Assembly (NCBI GenBank): GCA_036971715.1
Contig: JAVHJL010000008.1
Coordinates: 2,976,001 to 3,040,000, forward strand
Source of the DNA: Arthrobotrys musiformis
Taxonomy: Eukaryota > Ascomycota > Orbiliomycetes > Orbiliales > Orbiliaceae
DNA length: 64,000 bases
Reading direction: 5' to 3'
Positions within the stretch are counted from its first letter, which is position 1; each line of letters opens with the position of its first letter. Positions 11,569-23,272 of this stretch are shown here, piece after piece. A model generated the notes under the pieces. The model had not been told where the DNA came from. It saw only the letters and a list, made by a program, of their open reading frames with translations, and did not search any database. The position numbers and the translations under genes were made by a program.

Positions 11569-13387
11569 CTATAGGGTTCTAATTCTTATAACTATAGCGT
11601 ACGCCGAAATTAGTAAAGAGACGTCCGGGCACAGCCAACTAACAAGGACCTCACTTCACGCAATTTGACTAGTCGCAATCGATCATATGAGTTTCACTGG
11701 CGTCATTTCATTGCATAACCCTTTTTGCAGATTTCTTTCGATTTTTAAAAAGATGAAAACCAGATTAAAGTCTTAAATGAGCTATGTTCGCGCTGGAACG
11801 TGGGCACCTATCGGAGCCTAGGTACCAGACCAACTAGCCAGGACCAACTTTAATTGACTAGGAGATGATATCGTAGTCTTCTGCTTCGTCAAATCCTTCA
11901 TATGGAAGTTTAAGACGTTGATTTGGCTTAAAGAGCTGCCCTTCATCTCCTTCTTATTCTCGTATGTCCACCAAACTTCTAGGTCGTCTTTGTCGAGGTG
12001 AGGTGCAAAGCTAGTTAGGCGACTGGGGTCGGCGGTTCCTAGGCCCCGCGATCACCGCTGGTGTACTTTCGCCGCCTGGAGGTGGCGCGAATTTGACAGC
12101 TCTATTGAGACTAGATCATGGGAGAAAAATAACTTCTTTGGGTGTAAGAACAATCCCTTTCTCTTGGTCTGGTTGGCCCTTTGCCCTCGACTTAAGCTGC
12201 CGCTTGGTTAGGGGCATGGGCTGCTGTGCTGCCAATTTGGCTATATATATCCACCCGATAAACGCGAAGCAGTGAGTTACTAGTTGTGGTGCGTAGAACT
12301 CGTCCGCATTCTAAGTGAAGGGGAATGGAAGGTGTTCTACAAATGGCTTTTTATAGAGGCTGGTAGGGGCTGGTGGGACTTCAAAGCTTCGGTCGAGTTC
12401 CTGCTGGCTTGTAGATGGACTATTGCTTTACGAGGACGTGTTGTCTCGTACGCGGACCACCAGGGTGTATCCTCTGCTCCAGCCTTGCTCTTTGCCATGC
12501 GTAGCGAGGCTCTAGATGGCGAAAGGAGAAGCTAACGTTAATAGGCTTCCCTGTGGTGATGGTTAGAATTTGGCATCTTTCCGTATTTCAGCGACATGTT
12601 CTTTGTCGACCGACGATTCAGTTTTCTGGTCGAAGCATGTGTTGTTCTATTAGTTACTGTGCCATACAACGGTTAACGGTATTGGGAGCAAAAACCGCCA
12701 TATCATCCATCTTCTGGCACAGTAGCCATTATATACTTCTCGGCGGGGCCGATGTCTTTCTTACGGGACACGACAACGAGCCCGACGAAAGCGCGAGAAG
12801 TAAAATATGGCAAACCTTAGGCCTTCCTAGGTATCGTGCAGGAGAGCACAGCCGTCAGCCTTTCAGAGTAAGGCACGCGCACGTACTGGCGATGACCTGA
12901 CCGCGAGAAGGCGAAGGTAGGTCTGGATAAGCCTGAGTGGACGTTGGTATATAACCTTGACCCGCCGACTTCGGGGCCGTAGCCTGGTAAATATTAATTT
13001 CGAGCAGTTAGTAGTTGATTCTGGTCGACGTCACCTCGAGGATACCCGCGAAATTCGAAATGGGTTTCCCGGGCCATTTTCCGGTTTGGGCTTGGACCAA
13101 CTAACCAGACCTTCCCGATCTTGCATCAGGCTGCTAACCACGGCCGGGGAGGAACCAAGCGAGGAGACAAGCTTGCCCAGCACGTGGCGGACGCCATTGG
13201 CGCAGATGCATTCATCAGCGCTGTCCTGGTCGCCAGGTTCCACAGTAGTTCCAGGTATCGATCCACCGGCCACCGACGCGACGTATTTCCGTGATTTCTG
13301 ACGACAGCTTTAATTGATCTATTCGAGATACGGAGAACCCTTCTTTGATTGAGCAATTGAGCCTGGAATGAATGCATTGGGGAAATG
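11569..13387. other. Intergenic without a supported gene
   Basis: Short frames at 12093-12900 and 12957-13301 show no recognisable domain or consistent splice structure. The distal end holds the promoter of the histidine phosphatase gene. Confidence 0.4.
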
Positions 13388-13395
13388 TATAAAAG
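13388..13395 (+). promoter_or_regulatory. TATA box of the histidine phosphatase gene
   Basis: TATAAAAG lies about 80 bases before the ATG at 13467. It also lies downstream of the in-frame ATG at 13368, which argues that translation starts at 13467. Confidence 0.55.
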
Positions 13396-13466
13396 GGGTG
13401 GTGTACCCGGCCATCGATTATATCGATAGTGATATCGATTTCAACCCGCCGCAGACCCTCGTCAAT

Positions 13467-14723
13467 ATGGCCTCCAAAGCTTATCTCTGGTCCGTTGCTT
13501 TGCTCTCGGTCTTTACCGTCGGCAATGGTAAGCCTACTACCACTGCTGTAACGTATTCCGAGCCCACCGCCACCAGTGCATCGCCGACCGCGTCCGGGGT
13601 CAGTGTGAACAAGGGGAAGGCGTATTTGACCTTCGAAACCATCCCTGGATTTTTCTTGCAAGACGACCCAGCCACTGTCCCATCAACGTTCGATTATGTA
13701 TGTTTTTCTGCGCCCCCTTTCTCCCTCAATGTATATAAACATTTATTCTAGTGAGATATGCTAAGAGCGTAACTTGTGTAGACTGCCACGAACTTTGGAC
13801 TGATCAACCGCACCTACCCGACGGACGATGAATCCTCAGCCAAACTCACACAATGGCAGAGATTCAACCATTACGTGGATAAGCTAAACCACGGGAGCGG
13901 CCGAAATGTCGAGTATAGGCTCCTTTTCATCGGTCGCCATTCCGAGGGATTCCACAATGCCGAGGAGAGTTTTGTCGGCACTCCCGCTTGGAATTGTTAT
14001 TGGGCCGAGCTGCCAGGAAATGATACTGCCACCTGGGAGGATCCATCTTTGACAGCTTTTGGCATCTCGCAGGCGGTCAAGGCGCGAAACTTTTGGAAAC
14101 ACCAGATAGAAGTTCAGAAGATTACCGCACCAGATGCATATTATGTCAGCCCGTTAGCAAGATGCCTTGAGACTGCGAACATTACCTACTTTGGACTTGA
14201 GCACCGGGGTGCTGCCCGGCATCCTTTTATCCCCACTATTAAGGAATGGCTCCGCGAGGGTATTTCCATTCACACTTGCGATAGAAGGTCGTCGAGGAGT
14301 TGGATCGAGGCCAATTACCCAGGCTGGAACATCGAACCTTCCTTCAGCGAGGTCGACGGTCAGTGGAATGGAATCACGTCCGAAACTTCCTCTGCTCAAG
14401 CGTACCGTATGAAGGTCGTCTTGAGCGATATTTTCGAGAATGACCACTCGACCATCATCAGTATTACTACACATTCGGGGGCTGCGAGGAGCATTTTAAG
14501 TGTGCTTGGCCATATCCCTTTCAGCCTTGTCACCGGCGCGATTATCCCGACTCTGATCAAGATCACAACTGCACGAGAGCCTCCGCCACCTACCATTACC
14601 CAGCCGTGGACTACAGAAGCTTGGTGCACGAATGGGCCCCCGGTTGCGAGCGTGAGTGGGACCTGTACATGCAGTGGTGGAATCCTTCCTGTGACAGCTA
14701 GTCCTATAATTAGCCCCAGATAG
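13467..14723 (+). CDS. Secreted histidine phosphatase (phosphoglycerate-mutase-like)
   Basis: Exons 13467-13697 and 13782-14723 give 390 residues; the intron starts GTATGT, ends GTGTAG and is phase 0. The first ~21 residues form a signal peptide ending at GNG, followed by a Thr/Ser/Ala-rich stretch. The phosphatase domain carries the branch-1 catalytic motif RHSEGFHN with the phosphorylated His at about 130, the SPLARCLET motif with Arg 204, and the second catalytic His in TTHSGAARS at about 308. This resembles PMU1-type fungal histidine phosphatases, which are usually intracellular; the signal peptide suggests an extracellular phosphoesterase here. Substrate unknown. The start was chosen because it gives the signal peptide and lies downstream of the TATA box. 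Confidence 0.85.
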
Positions 14724-15212
14724 GCGCCTTTTACTCTATACTTTGTATGTATTCATTTTGGATAAATAGGTACGCTAGGAGCGCCTGGTCTCGAGGCTAA
14801 GGTACGCTAGGGTAGCTGCGCTGATGTCCTCAGCGAACTTACTTGTTTTCGGCACCGATAGTTCGGCACCCCCATGTACACGTTCGAGGCAAATTTTTAG
14901 GTCAACATACTGCAGGCTTTATACCATGCGTATCTAACTTCGGCAGGACTTCACTATTAATATTTATATTTGATTTCGATACAATTGGAATTTTCTCGAA
15001 AGAATAAGCTAGTCTAGGCTCGAAACTAGAAAGTGAGTGCTCGGCAGCTATTGGACGACTTATTTAGCGGTCTGCAACACTAGTAAGTGACGGAGTGAAA
15101 CAGGCTTATCTAGATAGCTAGGCTTCGTTAATTAATGTTGGCAGTTTGAGTATTGGGGGAGAGACGCTAGAATTTCGCGATAAAGCGTTACCAATATGCT
15201 CCAGGTGGAAAC
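14724..15212. other. Intergenic, nothing recognised
   Basis: Convergent intergenic space between the phosphatase gene and the minus-strand gene at 15213-16306. No coding or RNA feature seen. Confidence 0.45.
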
Positions 15213-16306
15213 CTAACGAAGAAAAACTTTCATATTGCGATATCGCGCGGGAATGTCTGGAGGGGGGATTTCGTCTGGGACTGATGACTTGGGCCGGAGA
15301 ACTCTCTTAGCCTCTGATGCTGGTTTGCGGCAGCCCGCAGCCTCGCCAGATTGTCGCTGTAGGAGGGTTGAATCAACCTGTTGTTCGTCGGGCTCCTCAA
15401 TTTTGCATTCAGCCTTCAGTGCTTCAGTCGTCGGCTGAGTTGTAGTGTGTTTATCGGTTTCTACGAAAAGGACACTTGCTGAAAATTGGCATTTTCTTGA
15501 TTCTTTCATATGTTCGGGGTCGGAGAGAGCCTTGGCGAGGGGGCTCGCAACCTCCCTGCATATGAAATCGACCCTCCGTCGCAAGGCTGGGTGCATTGTA
15601 GATGTTAATGGGCTTGTAATTACTAGCATGAGCCTGGGGTTCATCTTTTGGACCAGGAAATATGAGTTCAGTTCAAGAACATCGTCGCAATATATCCAAC
15701 ACGACGGGAAGGTTGTGTCTGGCTCTACGACACTTCGCCGGCAAGGAAGGTAGAGTAGCCGGCTTTCGACATTCTGCGAACGCAGAATTCGTTCCATGTC
15801 AATATGGTACGGTGCCTTCAGTTGGCACCTCTGGATGTACCGGGGGAATATTCTCTTCATCGATAGTTCTCGTTTAGCGTATATACTTCCTGCGACCATC
15901 AATGCTTTGTCATACGGGATGACAATCATTTTGATCGTGATTGGGGTACTCTTCCGAAGGAGAGTGACGGCGATCCCAGACTCTTTGCCGAACAAAGTGG
16001 CGGTCAGGCCATCGGTTTTGCAGGAGCACACGGCGGCACACAATTCTGGCCACTTCCTTGAGATGGTTATCAGTATATCGAGGAAGCGCTCACGTAATAC
16101 TTCTCGACCAGAGCAACCTATAAAAAAAGTTAGAACCACACCTAGCGACCTTTTAATTATACTTTCTTTCTATGGGGCGGACATGACATACAGCAAGGCG
16201 AATTTAACTCCTTCTCGATAGCTGAATAGGCGGCCTCGATGGTTTCTAGTGCCACCTTTTTGTCTCCATTGATGGCGGCGGCGATTTCTTCAATGGCTGA
16301 AGCCAT
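15213..16306 (-). CDS. Uncharacterised protein, two exons
   Basis: Exons 16306-16192 and 16117-15213 on the minus strand give 339 residues. The intron has a GTATGT donor and a TTTTTTATAG acceptor, phase 1. An in-frame stop (TGA) lies two codons before the ATG. The N-terminal ~40 residues are Ala/Glu/Lys-rich and probably helical (MASAIEEIAAAI...). They are followed by a cysteine-rich patch at the splice junction and a mixed, mildly basic region. I see no signal peptide, transmembrane helix or family motif and do not recognise the family. The tail is polar and rich in Pro, Lys and Arg. The clean splice signals, length and start context make it likely to be real. Confidence 0.55.
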
Positions 16307-16322
16307 CCTTCAGTGCTAAACC

Positions 16323-16860
16323 CTCTGCGACTTTGATAGATAAAGGTTTAGGCTATTGGGATCCTCTTCCCTCAAGAACTTTGCAGCAACTTCTCTGATT
16401 GCGCTGATGGAAATGAAATAATCGACCCTAGACCACTTCGGCTGTTATTATAGTTATGTGAGCTTTAGCATGAGCGTGTGTCTTACCTATGGAGTAGCTG
16501 CTGTTCTCGCTATCGAACGCGAAATCAATTGATTGGATATCGAGACAATTGGCTCAGGATCTGGGCGTTATGCCATTAGCAGTCGACATCGATTGGCCTG
16601 AGCTCCCGTGGCGTCTAAAAGGAGCTGGTTTAATGCCTCGATCCTTGATTGAAACTTGTACCAGACTGCTGTATAGCTATCGATAATGCCACGCCGAACA
16701 GGCCGTTCAATGGGAAACACTCGATGTATGATGCGAGATAGAGGTGGTTTGAGAGGCGCGCGGGTCGCTCGTGTGGAGGGTGGGTTTTCAAGACAGGCAC
16801 ACACCGAAGCGGTGTTGTTATATCGGGCGCCACTGGTCTCACGGGCCAGCCACACAAAAG
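16323..16860 (-). other. Coding-like minus-strand stretch, gene model unresolved
   Basis: Just upstream of the 339-residue gene on the same strand there are protein-like stretches. One is a 95-codon frame at 16568-16855 with a helical segment SRIEALNQLLLDATG. Another is an exon-like stretch ending at the stop near 16323 with FISISAIREVAAKFLREED. A good donor (GTAAGAC) and acceptor (ATAACAG) lie between them, but I could not find phases that join them without a stop. It may be a decayed gene or one with an intron I misplaced. Confidence 0.25.
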
Positions 16861-17523
16861 TACTACGGGATAGGAATCACACTCACTCCACTAAACTAGA
16901 GGGAGTGGGAAAAGGCGTGGCCTACTAGCCACTTGAGCCCTTCTAATTATTTTTAGTGGAATAACCCAGCTAATGACGGGAGTTTAGAGACTACACGAAG
17001 AGCGATGCCATTCACCTTTGCGAATATCGATATAGACAAATCGAGTCCGGGGGTACCCAGAATGCATAAGAGAGCTTGCGGGGTGGCGTTCGAAGCTACG
17101 ACGAGTCCTAATACCCATACAGCGTCTTTGGAAATCAAATAGAGTCCTCAACTACTTAAAAACAACGAGCTGTAAACGGACTTTCCTCTCTAGAACCAAA
17201 GGGATGTAGTTCTATGGACATGGTGTATATTCGCATTATTTACGGGGCACGGGCAGATTCAATACGCGTATGCGAGAGTGGCATTAAATGAGAAGTAGAT
17301 CATGGTGATCTAAGAGAAATTTGGCGGAGCAAGGCGGTAGAAGCTCCCGATGAAAAATTACAGAGATAGTATCGGTACTTGATACTCGACAGCCTCATGA
17401 TGGCCCGGTTTGATTGTCCGTTATCTCATTAAACCAAAAAACTGGCGACCCCTCAGTATCGGAGAATGGGCCGAATGCCTGTTGAGAAGCTTGGTTTAGA
17501 CAGACCATCATCTTATGACAAAA
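16861..17523. other. Intergenic, nothing recognised
   Basis: 3' flank of the Zn2Cys6 regulator gene; no supported gene. Confidence 0.4.
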
Positions 17524-19854
17524 TTAGAAAGGGAGGCTCACCGATCCATCTAAATCCAACCAGTCCCCCGTTTGCCATTCATTCCATATTGGATTTGTAT
17601 CATATATTATCGCCTCACTTGAACTACCGTAGGCGAGCTGACTTGTTCCTTGTTGGCCGAATGGATTCGGTGGCAAACTCGAAGCGTGTGGTGTTTGGAT
17701 GATTATGCCTCGGGGGGTATTTCGAGCCGATCGGTGCTTTGCCTCCAGTCTTAACTCCTCCAAAATTACACTATATCGCTTGCTTGGCGAGCATGCCGTC
17801 ATCTCTCGGGTAAGGTGAGAATGACATCTCTCTGCTAGCTCAAATATCTGGATTGCATCCTCTGATCCGCTTTGCTGCCCTGGGGATGTGCTCTGCTGAA
17901 TTTCCCACACGTAGACGACAGAAAGAGCACAGAAGAGAACGTAGTGGGTCCACCAAAAAGCGTGGAAGAGGCTTCCATCTGTAGCCATCCCGTCTACCGT
18001 TTGCAAGGCGACTTTTGCGGCAGACAAGCATTGGAGGACACCGTCGGATAGTGGAAGCTGAGATTGCTGCGCGGTTTGCCTCATAAGAAAAGGACGATAT
18101 GCATGCAGAACTGCGTGGGAGTGGGCTAACTTCATGGCGGTGGCCTGTCTCCGGAAGCTGGGGATTAAACTCGAAGGACGGATACGTCCGAGGTGTGCGG
18201 GCAGCGTAGTTTTCCACTCCTTAAGTTGGTTCCCTAGCCTATCAGCTGCAGCTAATCTGTCACTTTTTGGCATTTTTTTGGTTGAGTACACTTCCTTCGA
18301 AATACCTCCAATGATCTGGGCGAGCCTACCGTTCGTTAGTTTTTCAGCTTTGCAAAGATGCATAAAATAATTTCTCATACTTTGCATGTGATATTAAGGC
18401 CTCGACGTGACAGTCTTCTTCTGCCTCTGTTACCGCCGGTCCCTGGTGCGTCATATCCTCATCGTTGACGCAATCTGGGAAGTCTTGATCAATATCATCA
18501 TCGTGGTAGTGACGGGGCCGACCGAATACGACACCGAGGTAGGCATCGATAGTGTAAGCCACCCAAAAGGTTCTTTTCCGATACTGAGAGTTAATATAGT
18601 CTGCGTTGGATAGCCTGCCCGTTACGTTGCGTTTCCTCCCAGACTTTCGGTGGAGCGCCAGCGCGGATATAATCTGGACGGCGCTGCCAAATGCGTACCA
18701 CCCTTGGTTCATGCGCGCCGTCTGGAGAAGGTAAAGAACCTGAATAAGACGCGCTTGAGCAGACTCTAGCCTTGGTAGTCCGGTTTCCGATTCGGTCAGC
18801 AGTTTAGAGCCTGCGCGAAAGTATCGGTCGCTAGTCTTGAGCGACGTTGTCTCTTGATCTGGAGACCCTATTCCTTTTATCTTTTCTTGCCTAATCGACG
18901 CTATAGCAAGTATAGAGAACACGATAGCTGCCCTAGCTTGCCCCACGCTGTTCCACAGTGGAAGATTCTGCTGGACGTTGTTATGCATGGCATCAAGCCA
19001 TGTCATGACGCTTGATTTGTGAAGAAAGCGGTAGGTTACAACACAAACATCGAAGTAGAATGACAGTAACTCCTTCGATACGGCTTTGTCGGGAAGCTCT
19101 GGCGATATATCCCCCTTCTCCACAAAGGGTTCGTCCCCGGCTGCCATCCACATCTGTCTTTTTTCGTTCCCTTCATCTTCTACTGAGCTCTTTTGCGTCG
19201 CTAGGCGTTTCCAGGCACGGTGCAGAAATGTAAGACCTGAAGTCGGATCAAAATATTGCCCTTCGATTTCCGCGACTTCAAGGTCTGGTGAGGCGCGTGA
19301 TGCGTTATTTCCCTCCGCAGGAGAGTTCATGCTGTTAGTTTGCGGCTCCTTTGAGCCCATGGGATCGTTTGCAGGGATTTGAATAGGGAGCTCCTCATGG
19401 CTACTACGAGGCGTGGTTAAGGTAGTTCAAGATGGGTCCTGGGGACCTGTTTGAATTGGAATATAGAAGAAGGGGGTTCGAACTTCCTAGTAAAGCGCAT
19501 TTGTACTTACAGCCTGTCATTAGTCGAGGTCTCTACTATCACTGGTTCTGGTAATTCTGTTAAATTGATGGCTCTGCCGGCGGGCTCCACAGGCGCAGGA
19601 GGCGGAGTAGGAGGGCGTCCGCGGGAATATTTAGCATCGTAGGAACATTGAACTCCCTTCTTTGCACAATAATCACAGGGCCTTGTTCCACTACATTTCG
19701 CTTTCTTTGTCTTGCAGAGATCACAAGCCCTGCTGACTTTGTGGATTTTCGACCGGTTCTCGACTGGCGACAAATTTGTGTTGTGCTGTAAAGTTGCAAC
19801 AGACCGTTTCCGGGAGCTGGCTGGCGTGAGGGTGTCGATTGTCATGACAGGCAT
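17524..19854 (-). CDS. Zn2Cys6 fungal transcription factor
   Basis: Exons 19854-19511, 19403-18381 and 18325-17524 on the minus strand give 722 residues. Intron 1 has GTAAGT and ends CGTAG; intron 2 has GTATGA, the branch-like CTAAC and ends GGTAG; phases agree. The binuclear zinc cluster is complete (C44, C47, C54, C60, C63, C70; spacing 2-6-5-2-6), followed by a proline-rich linker. The middle region is a Fungal_trans-type regulatory domain: RLIQVLYLLQTARMNQGWYAFGS-like core, then KRTFWVAYTIDAYLGVVFGRP and DIDQDFPDCVND. Splicing intron 2 restores the conserved SHAKLAQIIGGISKEVYS segment. It should be a nuclear DNA-binding regulator; the target genes cannot be read from context, as its neighbours are unrelated in function. 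Confidence 0.93.
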
Positions 19855-21110
19855 CTTTGGGCGGGTTTCCGGTGGTTTTGAGGGTTTCCGAAAAATTCAG
19901 GAGACAGAGGCTTTTCCGGATTGTTGGCTATGTTTCCGATATGACTAATCATTCTTACCGGCGGATTTCTCCGCGGGGAGTCCCATATATGGAAACCTTA
20001 TATTTCGAACATAAATGCAACATGCAACACGTGGGGTCATGTGCATATCTCCAAGCTCCTCTAACTGTAACCGTACGCGGACATCTAGCCTCATCCTAGA
20101 ATCTGGGGCAGATTTCTTGGATAGGACGAAGGAATTATATCTTGCGTGGGTTCCAAGGGATGGGCAGGTTGATGTTCGAAGTTTATATTGTATATATGGG
20201 TAGAGGCTCGCCAGGAGTTTATTCGTCTAACGGCCACTATAGCTTACCACGATTGCATATTGCCAGAATGGGCCATGCACAGGTCTGATCTAGCTCGATC
20301 TATGAATTGAAGCATTTTGATACAAGACTAGTCTATATCACCGTAATGATTACGGCACCGGCGAGGTTCGAGCGTTCCTCACTATTATTATTGGTTATTT
20401 TGCATAGACATTATAGCAGGTCAAGTGGAGGTGATCAACGAAGCAGGGATACCAGTAAGATAACTTAAAACCATAACATTTTCAGATATATACAGATGTA
20501 GATGTGTGCTGAGATTGTTTGTGAAGCGGGCTCCAGTAGCAGCACCTTGCTGGAGAGACTCGTTTGAGACAAAGTTATGAATTGATGGGCCTAGTGTGTC
20601 CAATAGGGCTGTAGGAGATAATACTTTAGCCGTGCCCTAGCTTGTGAAGCCTCCGTCAATGTCGTTTATTTGTCTCCTGCACAGCCTACCCCGAAGGGGT
20701 AGGTCGTTTATATCAACATGAAATCTTTAACGAGGGTCCCCGGAACTATCTAGCTATAGGCGTGGGGGCCGACCGGGTACAGTTAGAGTTAGACCCCCGG
20801 CGCCCATCCATGGAATAGAAATTTTACAGTCACATCTTGCCTAAAATACAATCTACTTGGGCGGGCAGAGGATGGCTTGATGACGTGAAGGCCGTGTTGC
20901 ATATGGTAGGGCTGAACGGCCTCCAAACACATCAGAATCTACTTTCGGCTCCAGAACCAATCGATTTAATTAAAACTTTTCCCTTGCTTGAAGGGCAGCG
21001 TTGCAAAATTTACCTACCACGGCTGAAGAAATACGCTCAACCCTTCCGATATGGAATAATATGGATGAGGTAAATTTGTAGTGATAATATTTTGGAATTA
21101 ACTTTCCACT

Positions 21111-21653
21111 TCATACCGGTGTGGGATCCATGAGAGGATAATGGTGATATCGTCCCGATTCCAATCCAGCAAGGAAGTTAACTTGTACCTCAACGATACT
21201 CAGGCAAAAGGGCCCCCCGGTGGGTAAAGTAAAAGATAGGGTCAATTCATTCTCTAAGAAGCCGACTGCATGTAGGCGCAATATCTGTTCACTAGCGCTA
21301 GCCATAAGGAACACTGTATGCGCGCCCAAGTGGTGCGGCCCCGAGTGGACTGATAACGAAAAGGCTGATATACTCGTAAATGCGTGTACAAGGTAAGCGT
21401 GCCGACGACTGTCTTTCTTGAACAGCAGAAGGTTACTGGGACCCTCTTCAGGTTTGCGAGTCATCTGCTCCAGTTGATAATCATTCTTAATTATGTATAA
21501 GTGAGCGATACGGTAGTAGTGTTGACGCCCCAGATTTCTGAGCCTAAAGGTAGAGACTGCTTTGATATAGATATAGGACGATTGGGCCGAGGATCCTATA
21601 ATCAAAAATAAACTTAGGATCGAAGATGAAACTGCGTTATTACCTTCCCACAA
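21111..21653 (-). CDS. Possible small protein, unsupported frame
   Basis: A 180-codon frame whose first residues include a hydrophobic stretch ending SSAQS, which could act as a signal peptide. The remainder has no motif, no repeats and no cysteine pattern that I recognise. It may be a chance frame; listed because it is the only substantial frame in this gene-poor region. Confidence 0.2.
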   Translation of the reverse strand: MWEGNNAVSSSILSLFLIIGSSAQSSYIYIKAVSTFRLRNLGRQHYYRIAHLYIIKNDYQLEQMTRKPEEGPSNLLLFKKDSRRHAYLVHAFTSISAFSLSVHSGPHHLGAHTVFLMASASEQILRLHAVGFLENELTLSFTLPTGGPFCLSIVEVQVNFLAGLESGRYHHYPLMDPTPV

Positions 21654-21706
21654 GTAGTCGGTGGTCTGGGTACAAGATCACGAGAGATTTTAGCTCGCCA
21701 GACTGG

Positions 21707-21734
21707 CTGATAGGTATTTAGTGATAGGTATTTA
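21707..21734. repeat. Two tandem copies of a 14-bp unit
   Basis: TGATAGGTATTTAG occurs twice head to tail, followed by TGG. Probably a replication-slippage duplication. Confidence 0.7.
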
Positions 21735-22040
21735 GTGGTTTACCTCCCGTAGGCACTTGGCGTGCCACAGGATCATAAAATGCAACCTCGTGCTAGATTG
21801 CTACTTGCAATATTCATGTTAGGATTAACCTGGGCGTCCTTTGGTAAGCTGGATTCTCCTCTCCAAATAATCGAACTTTGGCTATAGTGTTATCAATTAT
21901 CGTTGCCCTAGTTGAATATCGTGCGGATCCGTTAGTCGTAGCGGCAATATATTCCGGGTTTATGTACAGTACATACTTGGATCCACGTGCTTCAGCGCCG
22001 CGATCGATAGGTAAATGTCAATTTTGATGGCGTAGCCGTC

Positions 22041-22065
22041 GGGGGGGGGGGGGGGGGGGGGGGGG
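22041..22065 (+). repeat. G homopolymer of 25 bases
   Basis: An uninterrupted run of 25 G on the plus strand between CCGTC and CACAAGG. Such tracts are unstable and can form G-quadruplexes; the exact length in an assembly is often unreliable. Confidence 0.85.
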
Positions 22066-22642
22066 CACAAGGTGAGATTACACAATCGCACTGACAGCAT
22101 CCGGGCCAGTTAATTGGCCCTCTGGCATTCTTTTGTCCCCATGCATAGCGCTGCATTATATTAGGACCTGATAGCCGGTTGATACACGCAATATTAATAG
22201 ATAGCTCGAATTGGTTGGTGCTACGAAAATAGCGCTATAAAGTAGTGCTATAAAATATTATGGGTTTGGGCATCTACATGGATAGGCTAATCACTCACGA
22301 TGTTTCTAGGCGGAGAGGATAGTTGCTGCATAACAGCACGCTGCATAGCGCAATCGCTTGCCGACCCCTCTCATTTGCAGACATCCATGCAAATGTTCGT
22401 CCTAAATCTGCGACACACAACGCGCAAGAGATATCTGAAATCCTAAAAATCCTAACCGGCTAGTTTTCCATTTCATTTAGCAGGACAAAGAAAATATGCA
22501 GCTATATCGGGGCGATGTAATTTCTCGAATTGCAATTCGATTAGGCATGGATTTCGGAATTCAAATCCGTTGCAAAGAGTGGTGCTGTGCAGGAGACAAA
22601 TCGGTTGCACCAATCCGCTATAACATTGGATGCAAGCGCTAG

Positions 22643-22715
22643 GGCCGTTCGAGTTCTCAAGTCCTTAGGAACGAAGTTGTGTATTGCCAACATGGAGAAC
22701 TCGAAGCCAACGGCC
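22643..22715. repeat. Nested inverted repeat / hairpin
   Basis: GGCCGTT followed by CGAGTTCTC (22643-22658) pairs with GAGAACTCG (22695-22703) and AACGGCC (22709-22715). A 5-base bulge interrupts the second arm and the loop is about 36 bases. Sixteen perfect pairs in total; no gene is directly attached to it. Confidence 0.65.
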
Positions 22716-23272
22716 TAGACTCGTCCTAATTGTTTCCTTCGAAATCAACCATGAAAACTAGTAGACCCACGTTCCACCGCTTGTGCATTCAGAATGTCCG
22801 AGGTCTCACAAAGGCGGAGGAGGCAGAGGCGCGGAATTCGCGGATCAAAAATATTCCTATCATGTTGCCAGTTAATTGTTGGAATCATGGGGTCCCTCTC
22901 ACATTATGTCTCTTAATATCTAGATATATATTTGGGCTTTGACTTGCAAAATGTGTATATATTCCCTAGTGTCTTCGTCTCACATACTTCGTTCGCAATA
23001 AATGGGCTGCGACGGTTTTCGACGTTATCTGACGGCAATTGAGGCTCCTCAAAGCGGCCAGTTAGTCAAGGCCAGTTTTTCTTAATTGCTAACCAACGAA
23101 ACTACCAATTGTTGCCACGCCCCCGCAAAATACAGAAAATAGGTACGTAGTTTTTAGGGTAGAATTGCGTGGTTATCCATGCCGTTCGATGGTCAATGCG
23201 TCTTTTCAGTTGCGGTGTTTGGCTAGGGCGCAAGGCTTACCGTTAGCCAAGCCACCCGGCCCGTCTTCTATA

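Larger units (their letters stand above)
19855..23272. other. Gene-poor region with short repeats
   Basis: About 3.4 kb without a convincing gene. It holds the upstream region of the Zn2Cys6 gene, a 180-codon minus-strand frame (21111-21653, listed separately), a tandem duplication near 21707, a G homopolymer at 22041-22065 and a large inverted repeat at 22643-22715. Confidence 0.45.

Noticed and set aside
13368..13466. Upstream in-frame ATG for the histidine phosphatase
   Set aside because: It lies before the TATA box and would hide the signal peptide; the start at 13467 is preferred.
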